Part shown: in pieces, positions 51,114 through 60,876 of the stretch
How the letters are laid out: every line of letters begins with the position of its first letter
Position numbering within the stretch: position 1 is the first letter of the stretch
Source of the DNA: a sulfur-oxidizing endosymbiont of Gigantopelta aegis
GTDB lineage: Bacteria > Pseudomonadota > Gammaproteobacteria > GRL18
Assembly: GCF_016097415.1 (NCBI RefSeq)
Contig: NZ_JAEHGE010000001.1
Coordinates: forward strand, 1,222,914-1,286,913
Direction of reading: 5' to 3'
Length of the DNA stretch: 64,000 nt
Notes under the pieces: generated by a model
Told to the model about the DNA's origin: nothing
The model's database searches: none
What the model saw: only the letters and a program-made list of their open reading frames with translations
Made by a program: the position numbers and the translations under genes

Positions 51114-52668
51114 TGCAAAACAAGGCTGAATCCACAAAAACGACTCTATATTTTCCGCTTTTCACACGCGGACAAGAATGAATTGTTGAGTGTCATTGAA
51201 CAGAAAAACCAACGTATAAAAATACTGGAAGAAGCCCTTCGTCTGGCTCGTAGTAAACGCTTTGCACCCAGCAGTGAAAAAAGTGATGGTCAGGAACGCT
51301 TATTTGATGAAGCTGAGCAGGCGGCTGACGATGAGGGCTCCCTGAACCTAAAACCACTTGCCTAAGAAGAAAGAAAAACAGGCAGGAAGCCTTTCTCAAA
51401 GACTATTCCAAGAGTCCCTGTCTTCATCGATCTGACAGATGAAGAAAAAGCCGGTGCCATTGAGGTTTTTTACACTAAAGTCAGAGAAGAGCTGGATATC
51501 ATTCCAGCTAAAGTCCAAATACTGGAATACTTCCAGGAAAAAGCCGTCTTTGCAGGCACCAATGACACAGACAGTCGTTCAATGAAAGCTGCGGTCATGC
51601 CAAAACATCCATTACCTAAATCAATGGGCAGTATTCACCTGATGGCACACATCATTATCTCAAAATATGCCGATGGTTTGCCTCTGTATCGAATGGAAGG
51701 CATATTATCACGCTATGGCGGCGATATAACCCGAGCCACCATGGCCAATTGGGCTATTAAACTGGCTCATCAGTTCCAGCCGCTCATCAACCTCATGCGA
51801 GAACATCAACTGTCGGGTGACATCATCCAAATGGATGAAACGGTGCTCAAAGTATTAAAAGAGCCGGGACTTAGTGCTCATTCGAACAAATACATGTGGG
51901 TCAGTCGTGGCGGGCCACCTGGACAACCCAGTGTGCTGTTTGAATACGATCCTTCTCGTAAGAAGGAAGTACCACTGCGCCTGCTTGATGGCTTTAGCGG
52001 CTATCTGCAAACCGATGGCTATGCCGGTTACAATGCCGTGTGTGCACAAAATAATGCCACATCGGTCGGCTGCTGGGATCACACTCGCCGTAAATTCAAA
52101 GATTCTCAGACGGCACAACCAAAGAAAAGAGCAATCAAAAGCCTACAAAGCCGATGTGGCACTGGCCCATATCAATAAGCTGTATTTAATTGAGCGTGAG
52201 ATAAAAGAAGCCAGTGTTAATGAAAAATTTAAGGTTCGTCAGAAACAGAGCCTGCCGCTTCTTGAGAAAATAAGAACATGGGTCGATAACACCCTGGGCA
52301 AAGTGCCGAACGACAGCTTGACAGGAAAAGCACTCACCTATATTGATAATCAATGGCCTAAGCTGACTGTTTATTGTGAAGATGGTCGGTTGAATATCAG
52401 TAATGTGCTGGCAGAAAATGCTATCCGTCCATTCTGCGTGGGTAGAAAGGCCTGGTTATTTTCAGATACGCCAAAGGGTGCACATGCCAGTGCAGTTCAT
52501 TATAGTTTTATTGAAACCGCTAAGGCCAATGATATTGAGCCATATGCGTATATGGTCTATGTATTAACCCAATTACCTTATGCGGATACGGTTGAAAAGC
52601 TGGAAGCATTGCTTCCCTGGAATTTTAAAAAATCAGAATTGGAAAAGGTAAAGAACGCTGTTCGTTAA
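51114..52668 (+). pseudogene. tnpC: IS66 tnpC transposase, frameshifted
   Basis: IS66 DDE transposase split among frames 51183-51365, 51582-52178 and 51874-52668. Recognisable parts are the leader RIKILEEALRLARSKRFAPS, the first Asp region IIQMDETVLKVLKE, the second Asp QTDGYAGYNAV, and the Glu region NVLAENAIRPFCVGRKAW. Breaks occur near 51365, 51420 and 52115. Confidence 0.85.
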
Positions 52669-52784
52669 GCGCTTACTAATGGCTTGAATACCCTCGCCGT
52701 TGAGTGTTTGTATCCAACTAATGTGGCTATACTTAACCGGACACACAACTTAAAATAACTAAAAGATAAAAAGTGTGACCTAAA

Positions 52785-53232
52785 ATGAATGATCAAACAA
52801 AAAACCGAATAAAAGCTATACATCAGAATTTAAAGAATCAGCTGTCAAATTAGCTAATGAGACGGATCAACCCGTTTCTCAGACTGCCAGGAGCTAGGTG
52901 TTAATGTAAATACTCTACATACCTGGATCAGTAAATATTCCAAACCGGTGAAGACGGTAGCCAATAGAAGTGATGAACACATTTATGATGAAGTAAAACG
53001 TCTGAAAAAAGAATTGGCAAAAGTGATTCAGGAGCGTGATTTATTAAAAGGCCACAGCGTACTTTGCAAGGGAAACTTTGTGAAGTACGCATGGATAACT
53101 GATCAGGCTAAAGATTACCCGGTAACGATTCTGTGCCGTTTTATGGATGTTTCCCGTAGTTGCTATTATGATTGGGTTAGCTCTCCTAAAACGGATAGAG
53201 AGAAGAAAATGAAGCGCTTACTGAGCAGCTAA
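52785..53232 (+). pseudogene. IS3 copy 8 orfA fused in frame to start of orfB
   Basis: From 52948 one frame reads through RLKKELAKVIQERDLLKGHSV into [14 protein letters not shown], because the A-run at 53044 has four rather than five bases. The first codons after ATG 52785 are frameshifted (A6 and a lost G in CAGGAGCTAGG). Confidence 0.7.
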
Positions 53233-53940
53233 AAAACTGTTTGAAGACAGTCGCAAGACTTATGGAACCCGTCGTCTTAAAAGAAAACTGGCTGAAAAAG
53301 GCGTTCATATAAGCCGCCGGAGAATTGGTCGATTAATGAAAAAAGCCGGTTTGTTTTGTAAAACGAAGAGACGCTTTAAAGCGACGACTAATTCCAAGCA
53401 TAATAAGCGTATATCTCCAAATTTACTGGAAAGAGAGTTTACTGTCTCTCAACCTGATCGCTACTATGTGGGTGATATTACCTATATTGCCACCAAGGAA
53501 GGCTGGTTATATTTAGCGGTTGTCATTGACTTATTCTCTAGGCAAATTGTTGGCTGGTCGATGGATGAGCGAATGAAAGCCAAGCTAGTCAATGATGCTT
53601 TACTGATGGCCATATGGAAGCGTAAACCAATGGATGGATTGCTTTGGCATACTGACCGAGGTAGCCAATATGCCTCTGATAGTCATAGAAAATATTGTCG
53701 GATCATAACATAATTCAGTCTATGAGCCGCAAAGGAAATTGCTGGGACAATGCTGTATCAGAGAGCTTCTTTCATAGTTTGAAAACTGAATTGACGCACC
53801 ATTGTCGATTCAAAACCAGAGTAGAAGCAAAGCAGGCAACATTTGAATATATTGAGGTATTTTATAATCGGGAGCGACTTCATTCGGCTAATGATTATTT
53901 GTCACCAGTCGATTATGAAATACAGCAGGAAATAGCTTAA
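53080..53940 (+). pseudogene. IS3 copy 8 orfB (DDE transposase), frameshifted
   Basis: Catalytic part open from MKKAGLFCK (53336) to [12 protein letters not shown], then one A missing near 53690 shifts the frame; the rest (53695-53940) carries the Glu region and C-terminus. Confidence 0.75.
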
Positions 53941-54708
53941 ATCGATTGATTGAAGAGGGGTAAAGGCGACATAAATGCCGCCCATTACCGTTGACGGCCA
54001 TCGGCTCCTCAGCCTGTGCCGTGAAGATATTGTAACAGGATCATTACCGTTGTGAAAATACCTGGGTGAATGGAACGGCTCTATCGTTCCAGAGGGCAAA
54101 GCCCTTTCTCTTCATCTGTTTAAAGTTAACATGAGAAACTAAAATGATAGGAAATACAAAATGACAAAAATCACTTGAAACAGCCAAAAAATATTTAGAA
54201 AACTGTCCGGAAAAGTGTTGACACATCAAACCTTGCTGTTCAAACGTAGAAAGAACAGTTTCTTTCAGTGATCAACAAAGGTAAATGACAGGCTTCTTTG
54301 ACGATTTCCCAGATATCTGGTTTTTCATCCAGATAAAAAGCAAAGCTTGATTATTCAAAGCATCCGGCTTAACGGCCAGTTTGTCATAGATAAATACATG
54401 AGAAAGCTGACCAAAGACTTTGCTTTGAGCTCGGCCATTGGTTTTTCCAGTTTTCAATATCAGGGATATCAATAAAGTGTGTCTGATTGGTGTTCAGGTT
54501 TTCAAGATGAATTTCTCGTAAACCTTGTTCAGACTTGGGCAGTGTCAATCGGGCAAAGAATTCCTGCAATGCAGTATCACGGCCCCAGACAGATAGAAAG
54601 ACCAATTGAGATTGATCGATTAGAAAAGCATCAACGTATAAATCGCTGACTTCATCTATTTTATACAAAGTATTCATAGCATCTCCATAATTACATTAAA
54701 GTAGGGTA

Positions 54709-54743
54709 GGGACGTACAAATCCTGTCAGGATGTGAACGTCCC
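54709..54743 (-). promoter_or_regulatory. Structured leader before the broken gene at 54677
   Basis: GGGACGT (54709-54715) pairs with ACGTCCC (54737-54743), with the inner palindrome ATCCTGTCAGGAT (54720-54732) forming a second stem. It sits 32 bp before the start codon at 54677 and resembles the leaders at 47443 and 49618 in position. Confidence 0.45.
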
Positions 54744-54831
54744 GACAGGGTTATAAAACAAGAGATAATGTGGCTATACTTAACCGGACACACAACTTAA
54801 AATAACTAAAAGATAAAAAGTGTGACCTAAA

Positions 54832-55071
54832 ATGAATGATCAAACAAAAAACCGAATAAAGCTATACATCAGAATTTAAAGAATCAGCTGTCAAATTAGC
54901 TAATGAGACGGATCAACCGTTTCTCAGACTGCCAGGAGCTAGGTGTTAATGTAAATACTCTACATACCTGGATCAGTAAATATTCAAACCGGTGAAGACG
55001 GTAGCCAATAGAAGTGATGAACACATTTATGATGAAGTAAAACGTCTGAAAAAGAATTGGCAAAAGTGATT
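54832..55071 (+). pseudogene. IS3 copy 9 orfA, frameshifted
   Basis: Several single-base losses (A6 run, AATAAAGC, CAACCG, CAGGAGC, TTCAAACC) break the helix-turn-helix subunit. Confidence 0.65.
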
Positions 55072-55121
55072 CAGGGCGTGATTTATTAAAAAGGCCACAG
55101 CGTACTTTGCAAGGAAACTTT

Positions 55122-55979
<858 letters not shown>

Positions 55980-56274
55980 ATCGATTGATTGAAGAGGGGT
56001 AAAAGGCGACATAAATGCCGCCCATTACGTTGACGGCCATCGGCTCCTCAGCCTGTGCCGTGAAGATATTGTAACAGGATCATTACCGTTGTGAAAATAC
56101 CTTGGGTGAATGGAACGGCTCTATCGTTCCAGAGGGCAAAGCCCTTTCTCTTCATCTGTTTAAAGTTAACATGAGAAACTAAAATGATAGGAAATACAAA
56201 ATGACAAAAATCACTTGAAACAGCCAAAAAAATATTTAGAAAACTGTCCGGAAAAGTGTTGACACATCACTATT

Positions 56275-56303
56275 GATGCAGTTCGTTCCTCATCACATCC
56301 TAC
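56275..56303 (+). repeat. Single REP-like unit beside IS3 copy 9
   Basis: GATGCAGTTCGTTCC...CATCCTAC, related to the units at 10150, 11007 and 23422. It is alone, without its facing partner; the other half may have been lost at the IS3 copy 9 junction. Confidence 0.6.
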
Positions 56304-56351
56304 ATTTTAAGTGTAAAGCAGGTTTTGATCTGTCTTCAGAATTCTGCTTAT

Positions 56352-57260
56352 TTAATTCATCGAATGATAAATCACACGCACATAATGATCGGTTAAAAGA
56401 AAAGCAAATAACAAGCCCAAATATAAAATGGAATATGCAAAGGTCTTCATTGCATACATATCACCTTCAGTGCGATAAAGTCTAAAGGCATGAAAGATAA
56501 AGCCAATGCCTAAGGATATCGCGCCACTCAAATAAATCAAACCACTCATCTGTGTCACAAACGGAAATATCGATACTGCAAGTAACATAAAAGTATAAAG
56601 TAAAATTTGTAGTTTGGTGAAATTAATACCATGAGTCACAGGCAACATCGGAAGTCCTGCTTTGGCATAATCATTTTTTCTTTTAATGGCTAATGCCCAA
56701 AAGTGTGGTGGCGTCCAGATAAAGATAATAAGAAATAACAATAAGGCTTCTGAATTAATTTCACCGGTGACTGACGTCCAACCTAATACCGGAGGCATTG
56801 CACCTGCTGCACCACCTAAGACAATATTATGCGGCGTATGACGCTTCAGATACATGGTATAAATCACTGCATAACCAATTAAGGCAATGAGAGCTAATAA
56901 GGCTGTCAGGACATTCACGGTATAAGATAAAATCACCATTGATAATGCCCCCAGGCTTAGGGCAAAAATCAGTACAGATTTTGCGGTAAGCACTCCCGTT
57001 GGCAAAGGTCGTCCCTTGGTTCTACCCATTTGTGCATCAATATATTGATCGACAACATGGTTAATGGCTGCTCCCGATGCCGAGGCCAAAGCAATACCAA
57101 GAGAGGCAAATATGAAAATATCAACGGGCAGCGCACCGGGTGACGCAAGTAACATACCTACGATGGCAGTGAATACTAATAAAGCAACCACTTTGGGTTT
57201 AGTAGTTTCCAGATAGGCTTTTGCGATGGTGGAGAATGGTATTTGACTGGCTATTTCCAT
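56352..57260 (-). CDS. ctaB: Protoheme IX farnesyltransferase (heme O synthase)
   Basis: Converts heme B to heme O for the terminal oxidase. 302 residues, about nine membrane helices. The prenyl-diphosphate site NHVVDQYIDAQMGRTKGRPL (about 65-84) has the NxxxDxxxD motif, and the second acidic region is at KRKNDYAKAGLPM. The last gene of the cox cluster, 39 bp after the SCO-like gene. Confidence 0.95.
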   Translation of the reverse strand: MEIASQIPFSTIAKAYLETTKPKVVALLVFTAIVGMLLASPGALPVDIFIFASLGIALASASGAAINHVVDQYIDAQMGRTKGRPLPTGVLTAKSVLIFALSLGALSMVILSYTVNVLTALLALIALIGYAVIYTMYLKRHTPHNIVLGGAAGAMPPVLGWTSVTGEINSEALLLFLIIFIWTPPHFWALAIKRKNDYAKAGLPMLPVTHGINFTKLQILLYTFMLLAVSIFPFVTQMSGLIYLSGAISLGIGFIFHAFRLYRTEGDMYAMKTFAYSILYLGLLFAFLLTDHYVRVIYHSMN

Positions 57261-57299
57261 CTGATATTCCTTGTTTTTATGCTGTTATATTATAGTTTT

Positions 57300-57947
57300 T
57301 TATTGTGTGTTCGTTGCAACATCATTTGAATTAACTAAAATCAAACGCTTCAAATCACTTAATAAATCTTTAGGTTGGAGTTCTGAAGCATAATGCATCA
57401 TGACTTTGCCAAAAGGATCAATGATAAACACTTTATTTTTGGTATCTTCATTGGCGATGGTTTGAAGAAATGTCTCTAACATTTTCATATCATTTGTATT
57501 GCCTGTCACGATAGGCATTTTAGAATAGTCTTTTAGAAACTCATTGAACATGCTAGAAGTGGCTGAATCTTTCATGATGAGTAAACGCTCAGTATTATGG
57601 CTGTCCTTACCCAGTGATGTTTTAACTTGACGCATGAGGTAAATATTCTTTTTACATAAATCATCACAAGATGAATCGGCTAAGAGCATGAGAGTCCACT
57701 TGCCCTGATTAGATTTAAGAGTAAAAGCTTGATTATCTTTTATTGTATGTAATTTTATGTCAGGGAATTGTTGTGCCTGTACTAGGGTACCTTTATTCAT
57801 GCGGCCATCAGGCATCATGCCAGAATAGTACATAAAATAAGCTGCAATAGGGGGTAGGGCAAAGACAAGAATAATCATCCAGAATGAGATGATATTACTT
57901 TTGTTAAGGGGTTCTTTTGTTTCAACTTGAGTAGCATGTTCGGACAT
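57300..57947 (-). CDS. SCO-like cytochrome oxidase assembly protein
   Basis: 215 residues from ATG 57947 (MSEHATQVE). One N-terminal membrane helix (about 21-40) anchors a thioredoxin-like domain outside the membrane. The copper or redox motif CxxxC is present as C94-DDL-C98, and IIDPFGKVMMHYASE near 180 holds a candidate third ligand. More diverged than classical Sco1. Position between surf1 and ctaB supports a role in copper or thiol handling for CuA. The 58004 start would overlap surf1 by 26 bp. Confidence 0.8.
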   Translation of the reverse strand: MSEHATQVETKEPLNKSNIISFWMIILVFALPPIAAYFMYYSGMMPDGRMNKGTLVQAQQFPDIKLHTIKDNQAFTLKSNQGKWTLMLLADSSCDDLCKKNIYLMRQVKTSLGKDSHNTERLLIMKDSATSSMFNEFLKDYSKMPIVTGNTNDMKMLETFLQTIANEDTKNKVFIIDPFGKVMMHYASELQPKDLLSDLKRLILVNSNDVATNTQ

Positions 57948-57978
57948 TATAGGGTTTTCCAGTTTTAAAAATATTTTT

Positions 57979-58734
57979 TTATTTGTGTATACGTTTGGTT
58001 GCAATGGATAAATAAGCTAATAGAGAAAATAAAGCAAAGGCAAACCATTGAATTGCATAACCTACGTGCATCTCTGTATTGGCCTTAAATTCAGGCCATT
58101 GTCTAATAAATCCATGTGGATTTTGTTTGTCTAAAAGTAAAATATAAGGCACCAGCTTTGTGCCTGATAATTGGCTATAAAAATCTAAATCATTATAAAG
58201 CCAGATGCCGCCTAAGTTCTCAGCCGGTTGTGATATACCGGGTCTAAAGCGAGCTTTTACTGGTAAACTCAACTGGCCATCGAGTGTAATATTAGCTTCA
58301 TTGGTTTTAACGGTCGGCAAAACATTTCTTCTGCCACCTGAATCAACCCAGCCTCTATTAACCAAAATGGTTTGTTGGCTTTGTTCAATGATAAATGGGC
58401 TTATTACATGATAGCCTGTACGGGTATTATATTTTTTATTGTCAACAAAATACTGGTTCGTTATATCAAAATGCCCGCTTAATTTTATTTGTCTATAAGC
58501 TAAATCTTTTTGTAATAATAACTGCGTATTCTTGATGCTACTATTGTTGTTTAACACTAGCGTCTCAGACGATATGCGTTCACTAATTTGTAATGCTTGA
58601 GTTTTCTTTTCTTCGGCACGATTTAATTGCCAAATTCCTAGTGCAATCAGAAGACTAATCATAGTTAAAAAAAACAAACTTAAAAAAAGTCCTGGTGCAA
58701 AGTTATATTTATTTCCGGTGAAGGGTAGAATCAT
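57979..58734 (-). CDS. SURF1 family cytochrome oxidase assembly protein
   Basis: Helps insert heme a into subunit I. The 251-residue protein has two membrane helices (about 16-35 and 225-245) around a periplasmic domain. Signature ILVNRGWVDSGGR (about 130-142) and GYAIQWFAFAL near the C-terminus are family hallmarks. It is followed closely by the SCO-like gene. Confidence 0.9.
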   Translation of the reverse strand: MILPFTGNKYNFAPGLFLSLFFLTMISLLIALGIWQLNRAEEKKTQALQISERISSETLVLNNNSSIKNTQLLLQKDLAYRQIKLSGHFDITNQYFVDNKKYNTRTGYHVISPFIIEQSQQTILVNRGWVDSGGRRNVLPTVKTNEANITLDGQLSLPVKARFRPGISQPAENLGGIWLYNDLDFYSQLSGTKLVPYILLLDKQNPHGFIRQWPEFKANTEMHVGYAIQWFAFALFSLLAYLSIATKRIHK

Positions 58735-58827
58735 CAGAGACCTGTGCTAAACTAGCAAACTAACATTAAATGTGAGCGTTTTGTAAGGTCTAAACGCTGG
58801 ATAAAATAGTTATACGAGGAAGCTGTC

Positions 58828-59040
58828 TTGATTTTGATATTTAAAATTGTGTTCGCCTTAGTTTTTATAACCATACTGATTAGTCTGGGCTTTGCCTTGT
58901 TCTTTTTAACAACAGACGATGAAAAGAACAGTAAAAAAATGATAACTGCCCTAAAAATTCGTATTTCACTTTCTGTGACATTAATTGTTATGTTAGTGAT
59001 AGGCTATTATACTGGTTTAATTCAGCCTAACATTCAGTAG
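58828..59040 (+). CDS. DUF2909 twin-helix membrane protein
   Basis: 70 residues, two membrane helices (about 3-27 and 47-63) separated by TTDDEKNSKKMITALKIRIS. DUF2909 proteins are small and frequent beside cytochrome oxidase genes; function unknown. The start is TTG at 58828, supported by GAGGA at 58816-58820. It is the only rightward gene in the cox cluster. Confidence 0.8.
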   Translation: MILIFKIVFALVFITILISLGFALFFLTTDDEKNSKKMITALKIRISLSVTLIVMLVIGYYTGLIQPNIQ

Positions 59041-59054
59041 TGAGTGTTTATTGG

Positions 59055-59093
59055 TTTTAGCTTCCCCCTTTTCTAAAAAAGAGGAAAGCTAAA
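59055..59093. terminator. Bidirectional terminator between DUF2909 gene and cox3
   Basis: TTTAGCTTCCCCCTTTT pairs with AAGAGGAAAGCTAAA across a short loop, between convergent stops at 59040 and 59109, with T- and A-rich flanks. Confidence 0.6.
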
Positions 59094-59108
59094 GACGTAG
59101 CCGCATGT

Positions 59109-59972
59109 TTATAGCCAGTAAACGAATAAATACAAACCTAACCATACCACATCAACAAAGTGCCAATACCAAGCAACCGCTTCAAAAGCAAAATGCTTCT
59201 CTGGTGTAAAATGCCCCTTCATTGCACGAATCGTGATAACCATTAACATGGTTGCCCCTAATATAACGTGAAAACCATGGAAGCCCGTCAGAATATAAAA
59301 GGTTGACCCATAAACACCGGTTTTGAGGGTGAGGTTCAGTTCTGAATAGGCATGAATGTATTCATAAGCTTGAAATCCAACAAAGACGACACCTAAAATC
59401 ACTGTGGCCATTAAGCCCATAATAAGTTGTTTTTGATTGTTTACTTTTAAAGCATGGTGAGCCCAAGTGATGGTGACACCACTACTGAGTAGCAAAATGG
59501 TATTGATTAAAGGTACGCCTAATGCACCCATTGAAGTAAATTCAACTGCTTGAGGTCCACTGGTAGGCCAGACGGCTTTAAAACCATCATAGAGTTCATT
59601 GGTACTACCTAAGTAGCCTTCACCACTGAGCCAGGGCAAGGCGAATATTCTAATATAAAGCAGGGTGCCAAAGAAGCATAAAAAGAAGAAAAATTCGGAT
59701 GAAATAAACCACATCATACCAATACGAAATGATCGATCCACTTGTTTGTTGTAACAACCTGAACGGCTTTCATCGATGACATCACCAAACCAGCCATAGA
59801 ACAAAAATAGCAATAAAAAGAATCCGGCTGCTGCAGTATAAGGTCCAATACCAATATCATGAATAGACATTGCGGCCCCTAAAAGCAGGGTTAATATCGA
59901 TAGCATTGCTATGATAGGCCATTTACTTGGCTCTGGTATAAAGTAAGTATCTTCAGTGTGTGCAGACATCAA
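59109..59972 (-). CDS. ctaE: Cytochrome c oxidase subunit III
   Basis: Seven-helix subunit of aa3 oxidase. 287 residues. Signatures: FFGTLLYIRIFALPW, WAHHAL near 170, GFHGFHVILGATML and the C-terminal AVAWYWHFVDVVWLGLYLFV. It helps keep the catalytic core stable and may hold lipids. Downstream of ctaG by 85 bp. Confidence 0.95.
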   Translation of the reverse strand: MMSAHTEDTYFIPEPSKWPIIAMLSILTLLLGAAMSIHDIGIGPYTAAAGFFLLLFLFYGWFGDVIDESRSGCYNKQVDRSFRIGMMWFISSEFFFFLCFFGTLLYIRIFALPWLSGEGYLGSTNELYDGFKAVWPTSGPQAVEFTSMGALGVPLINTILLLSSGVTITWAHHALKVNNQKQLIMGLMATVILGVVFVGFQAYEYIHAYSELNLTLKTGVYGSTFYILTGFHGFHVILGATMLMVITIRAMKGHFTPEKHFAFEAVAWYWHFVDVVWLGLYLFVYWL

Positions 59973-60057
59973 TTAACCCCCTAGTAGATAAAAATAGTTA
60001 AAGAATATTTTCCTAATATTCTCATGGCTTTACAAAAATAATGTGTTAGTTAAAGCT

Positions 60058-60663
60058 TTATAATTTTTTTTGATATTTTTTTGCCGATGCTTTTTCAGCA
60101 TTTAAAAATGTGTAAGAAACGACTAAAGTTCGCATTTCCTGCGGTAAATCTTCAGACAAAGTAAAAAGTAGTGGCATATCTTTTTCTTCGCCCGGTTGTA
60201 GTGTTTGTTTTGTGTGACAAAAACATTCAATTTTTGATAAAAAAGGTTCCGCTTGCCAGGGTGTTACATTGGCAATGGACTGACCCGTAATAACTTCGTT
60301 AGTAAGGTTTTTAACTCGATAAGTGATTTTTTTTAATTCACCCGGATGTACGGTAATTTTTTTGTCCAGTGGTATAAAAGACCAGGGTAGATTTTCATTG
60401 ACCGTGGCATCAAATCTAACCGTAATAACACGCTCATCGGTGACTTTTTTACTCTTTAGTTCTTTAATGATGGCAGCGGTTGAATTGGTGTCTATTTTTT
60501 GTCGTGAGCTTAAAGAATTGACACCAACAGCCTTGCAAAATAGACCGTATAATTGTATTTGTGCAAAGGCAAAAAGAAACATACCCAGAGCAATGAAACC
60601 TAGCCATTTAACCGTCTTGGCATTTTTTGCTTTGAGCGCTGCCGCTTGATCGATGGTGATCAA
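60058..60663 (-). CDS. ctaG: Cytochrome c oxidase assembly protein CtaG/Cox11
   Basis: Copper chaperone that helps load CuB in subunit I. 201 residues, one N-terminal membrane helix (about 20-40) and a periplasmic beta domain. The copper motif CFCHTKQ replaces the usual CFCFxxQ at about 147-153. NVTPWQAEPFLSKIECF and VSYTFL are family phrases. Confidence 0.94.
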   Translation of the reverse strand: MITIDQAAALKAKNAKTVKWLGFIALGMFLFAFAQIQLYGLFCKAVGVNSLSSRQKIDTNSTAAIIKELKSKKVTDERVITVRFDATVNENLPWSFIPLDKKITVHPGELKKITYRVKNLTNEVITGQSIANVTPWQAEPFLSKIECFCHTKQTLQPGEEKDMPLLFTLSEDLPQEMRTLVVSYTFLNAEKASAKKYQKKL

Positions 60664-60664
60664 A

Positions 60665-60778
60665 TTATTTTGCTATCTCAAGTGCTGACCAGATATAGTT
60701 CATTGAGCTATACATAACAAACATCACTAGACCAATCAAAGACCAGGCAAGTAATACATTTTGAGTGTTTTTTTCCAT
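60665..60778 (-). CDS. Small cytochrome oxidase-associated membrane protein (37 residues)
   Basis: Reads MEKNTQNVLLAWSLIGLVMF and ends NYIWSALEIAK, one membrane helix. It ends one base before the ctaG start and follows coxA by 98 bp. Very small single-helix proteins at this position are known as cytochrome oxidase small assembly proteins in related bacteria. Confidence 0.7.
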   Translation of the reverse strand: MEKNTQNVLLAWSLIGLVMFVMYSSMNYIWSALEIAK

Positions 60779-60876
60779 TTTTATTCTCTCAATATATTTA
60801 AAAAATTCTAAACTCATTTATTAGTAAAATAAGTATGAGTTTAGATGTTGATTTACAAGGTATTATTTGGAAGACC

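Larger units (their letters stand above)
50315..52676 (+). mobile_element. IS66-family element
   Basis: 2362 bp. Ends GTAAGCGCTAAC (50315) and the reverse complement of GTAAGCGCTTAAC (52676), the typical IS66 GTAAGCG terminus. Perfect 8-bp target duplication TAATGGCT (50307-50314, 52677-52684), the IS66 norm. It holds tnpA, tnpB and tnpC in the usual order, each frameshifted. Confidence 0.95.
52719..54228 (+). mobile_element. IS3-family copy 8
   Basis: 1510 bp, both ends intact, target duplication AAC (52716-52718, 54229-54231). It lies only 42 bp after the IS66 right end, in the same broken gene. TATACT at 52728-52733 in the left end and TTGACA at 54218-54223 in the right end would form a promoter on a circularised element. 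Confidence 0.95.
49752..54677 (-). pseudogene. Unknown mobile-element protein, broken by IS66 and by IS3 copy 8
   Basis: Start ATG 54677 (MNTLYKIDEVSDLYVDAF). The gene runs to 54229, is cut by IS3 copy 8 (AAC duplicated), continues 52718-52685, is cut by the IS66 element (TAATGGCT duplicated) and ends at 49752. Splicing out both gives the continuous stretch ETVLSTFEQQGWIQTLNG then EGIQAIKVNFVQQDVESV, showing one gene of about 345 residues. At least five frameshifts are also needed. The C-terminal part (FDWYISEKDMLDEQIQAFGLG, quoted as far as DEQ here, then GYISIAEL and ELDLHF) resembles DUF2958, a domain common on plasmids and ICEs. Confidence 0.65.
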
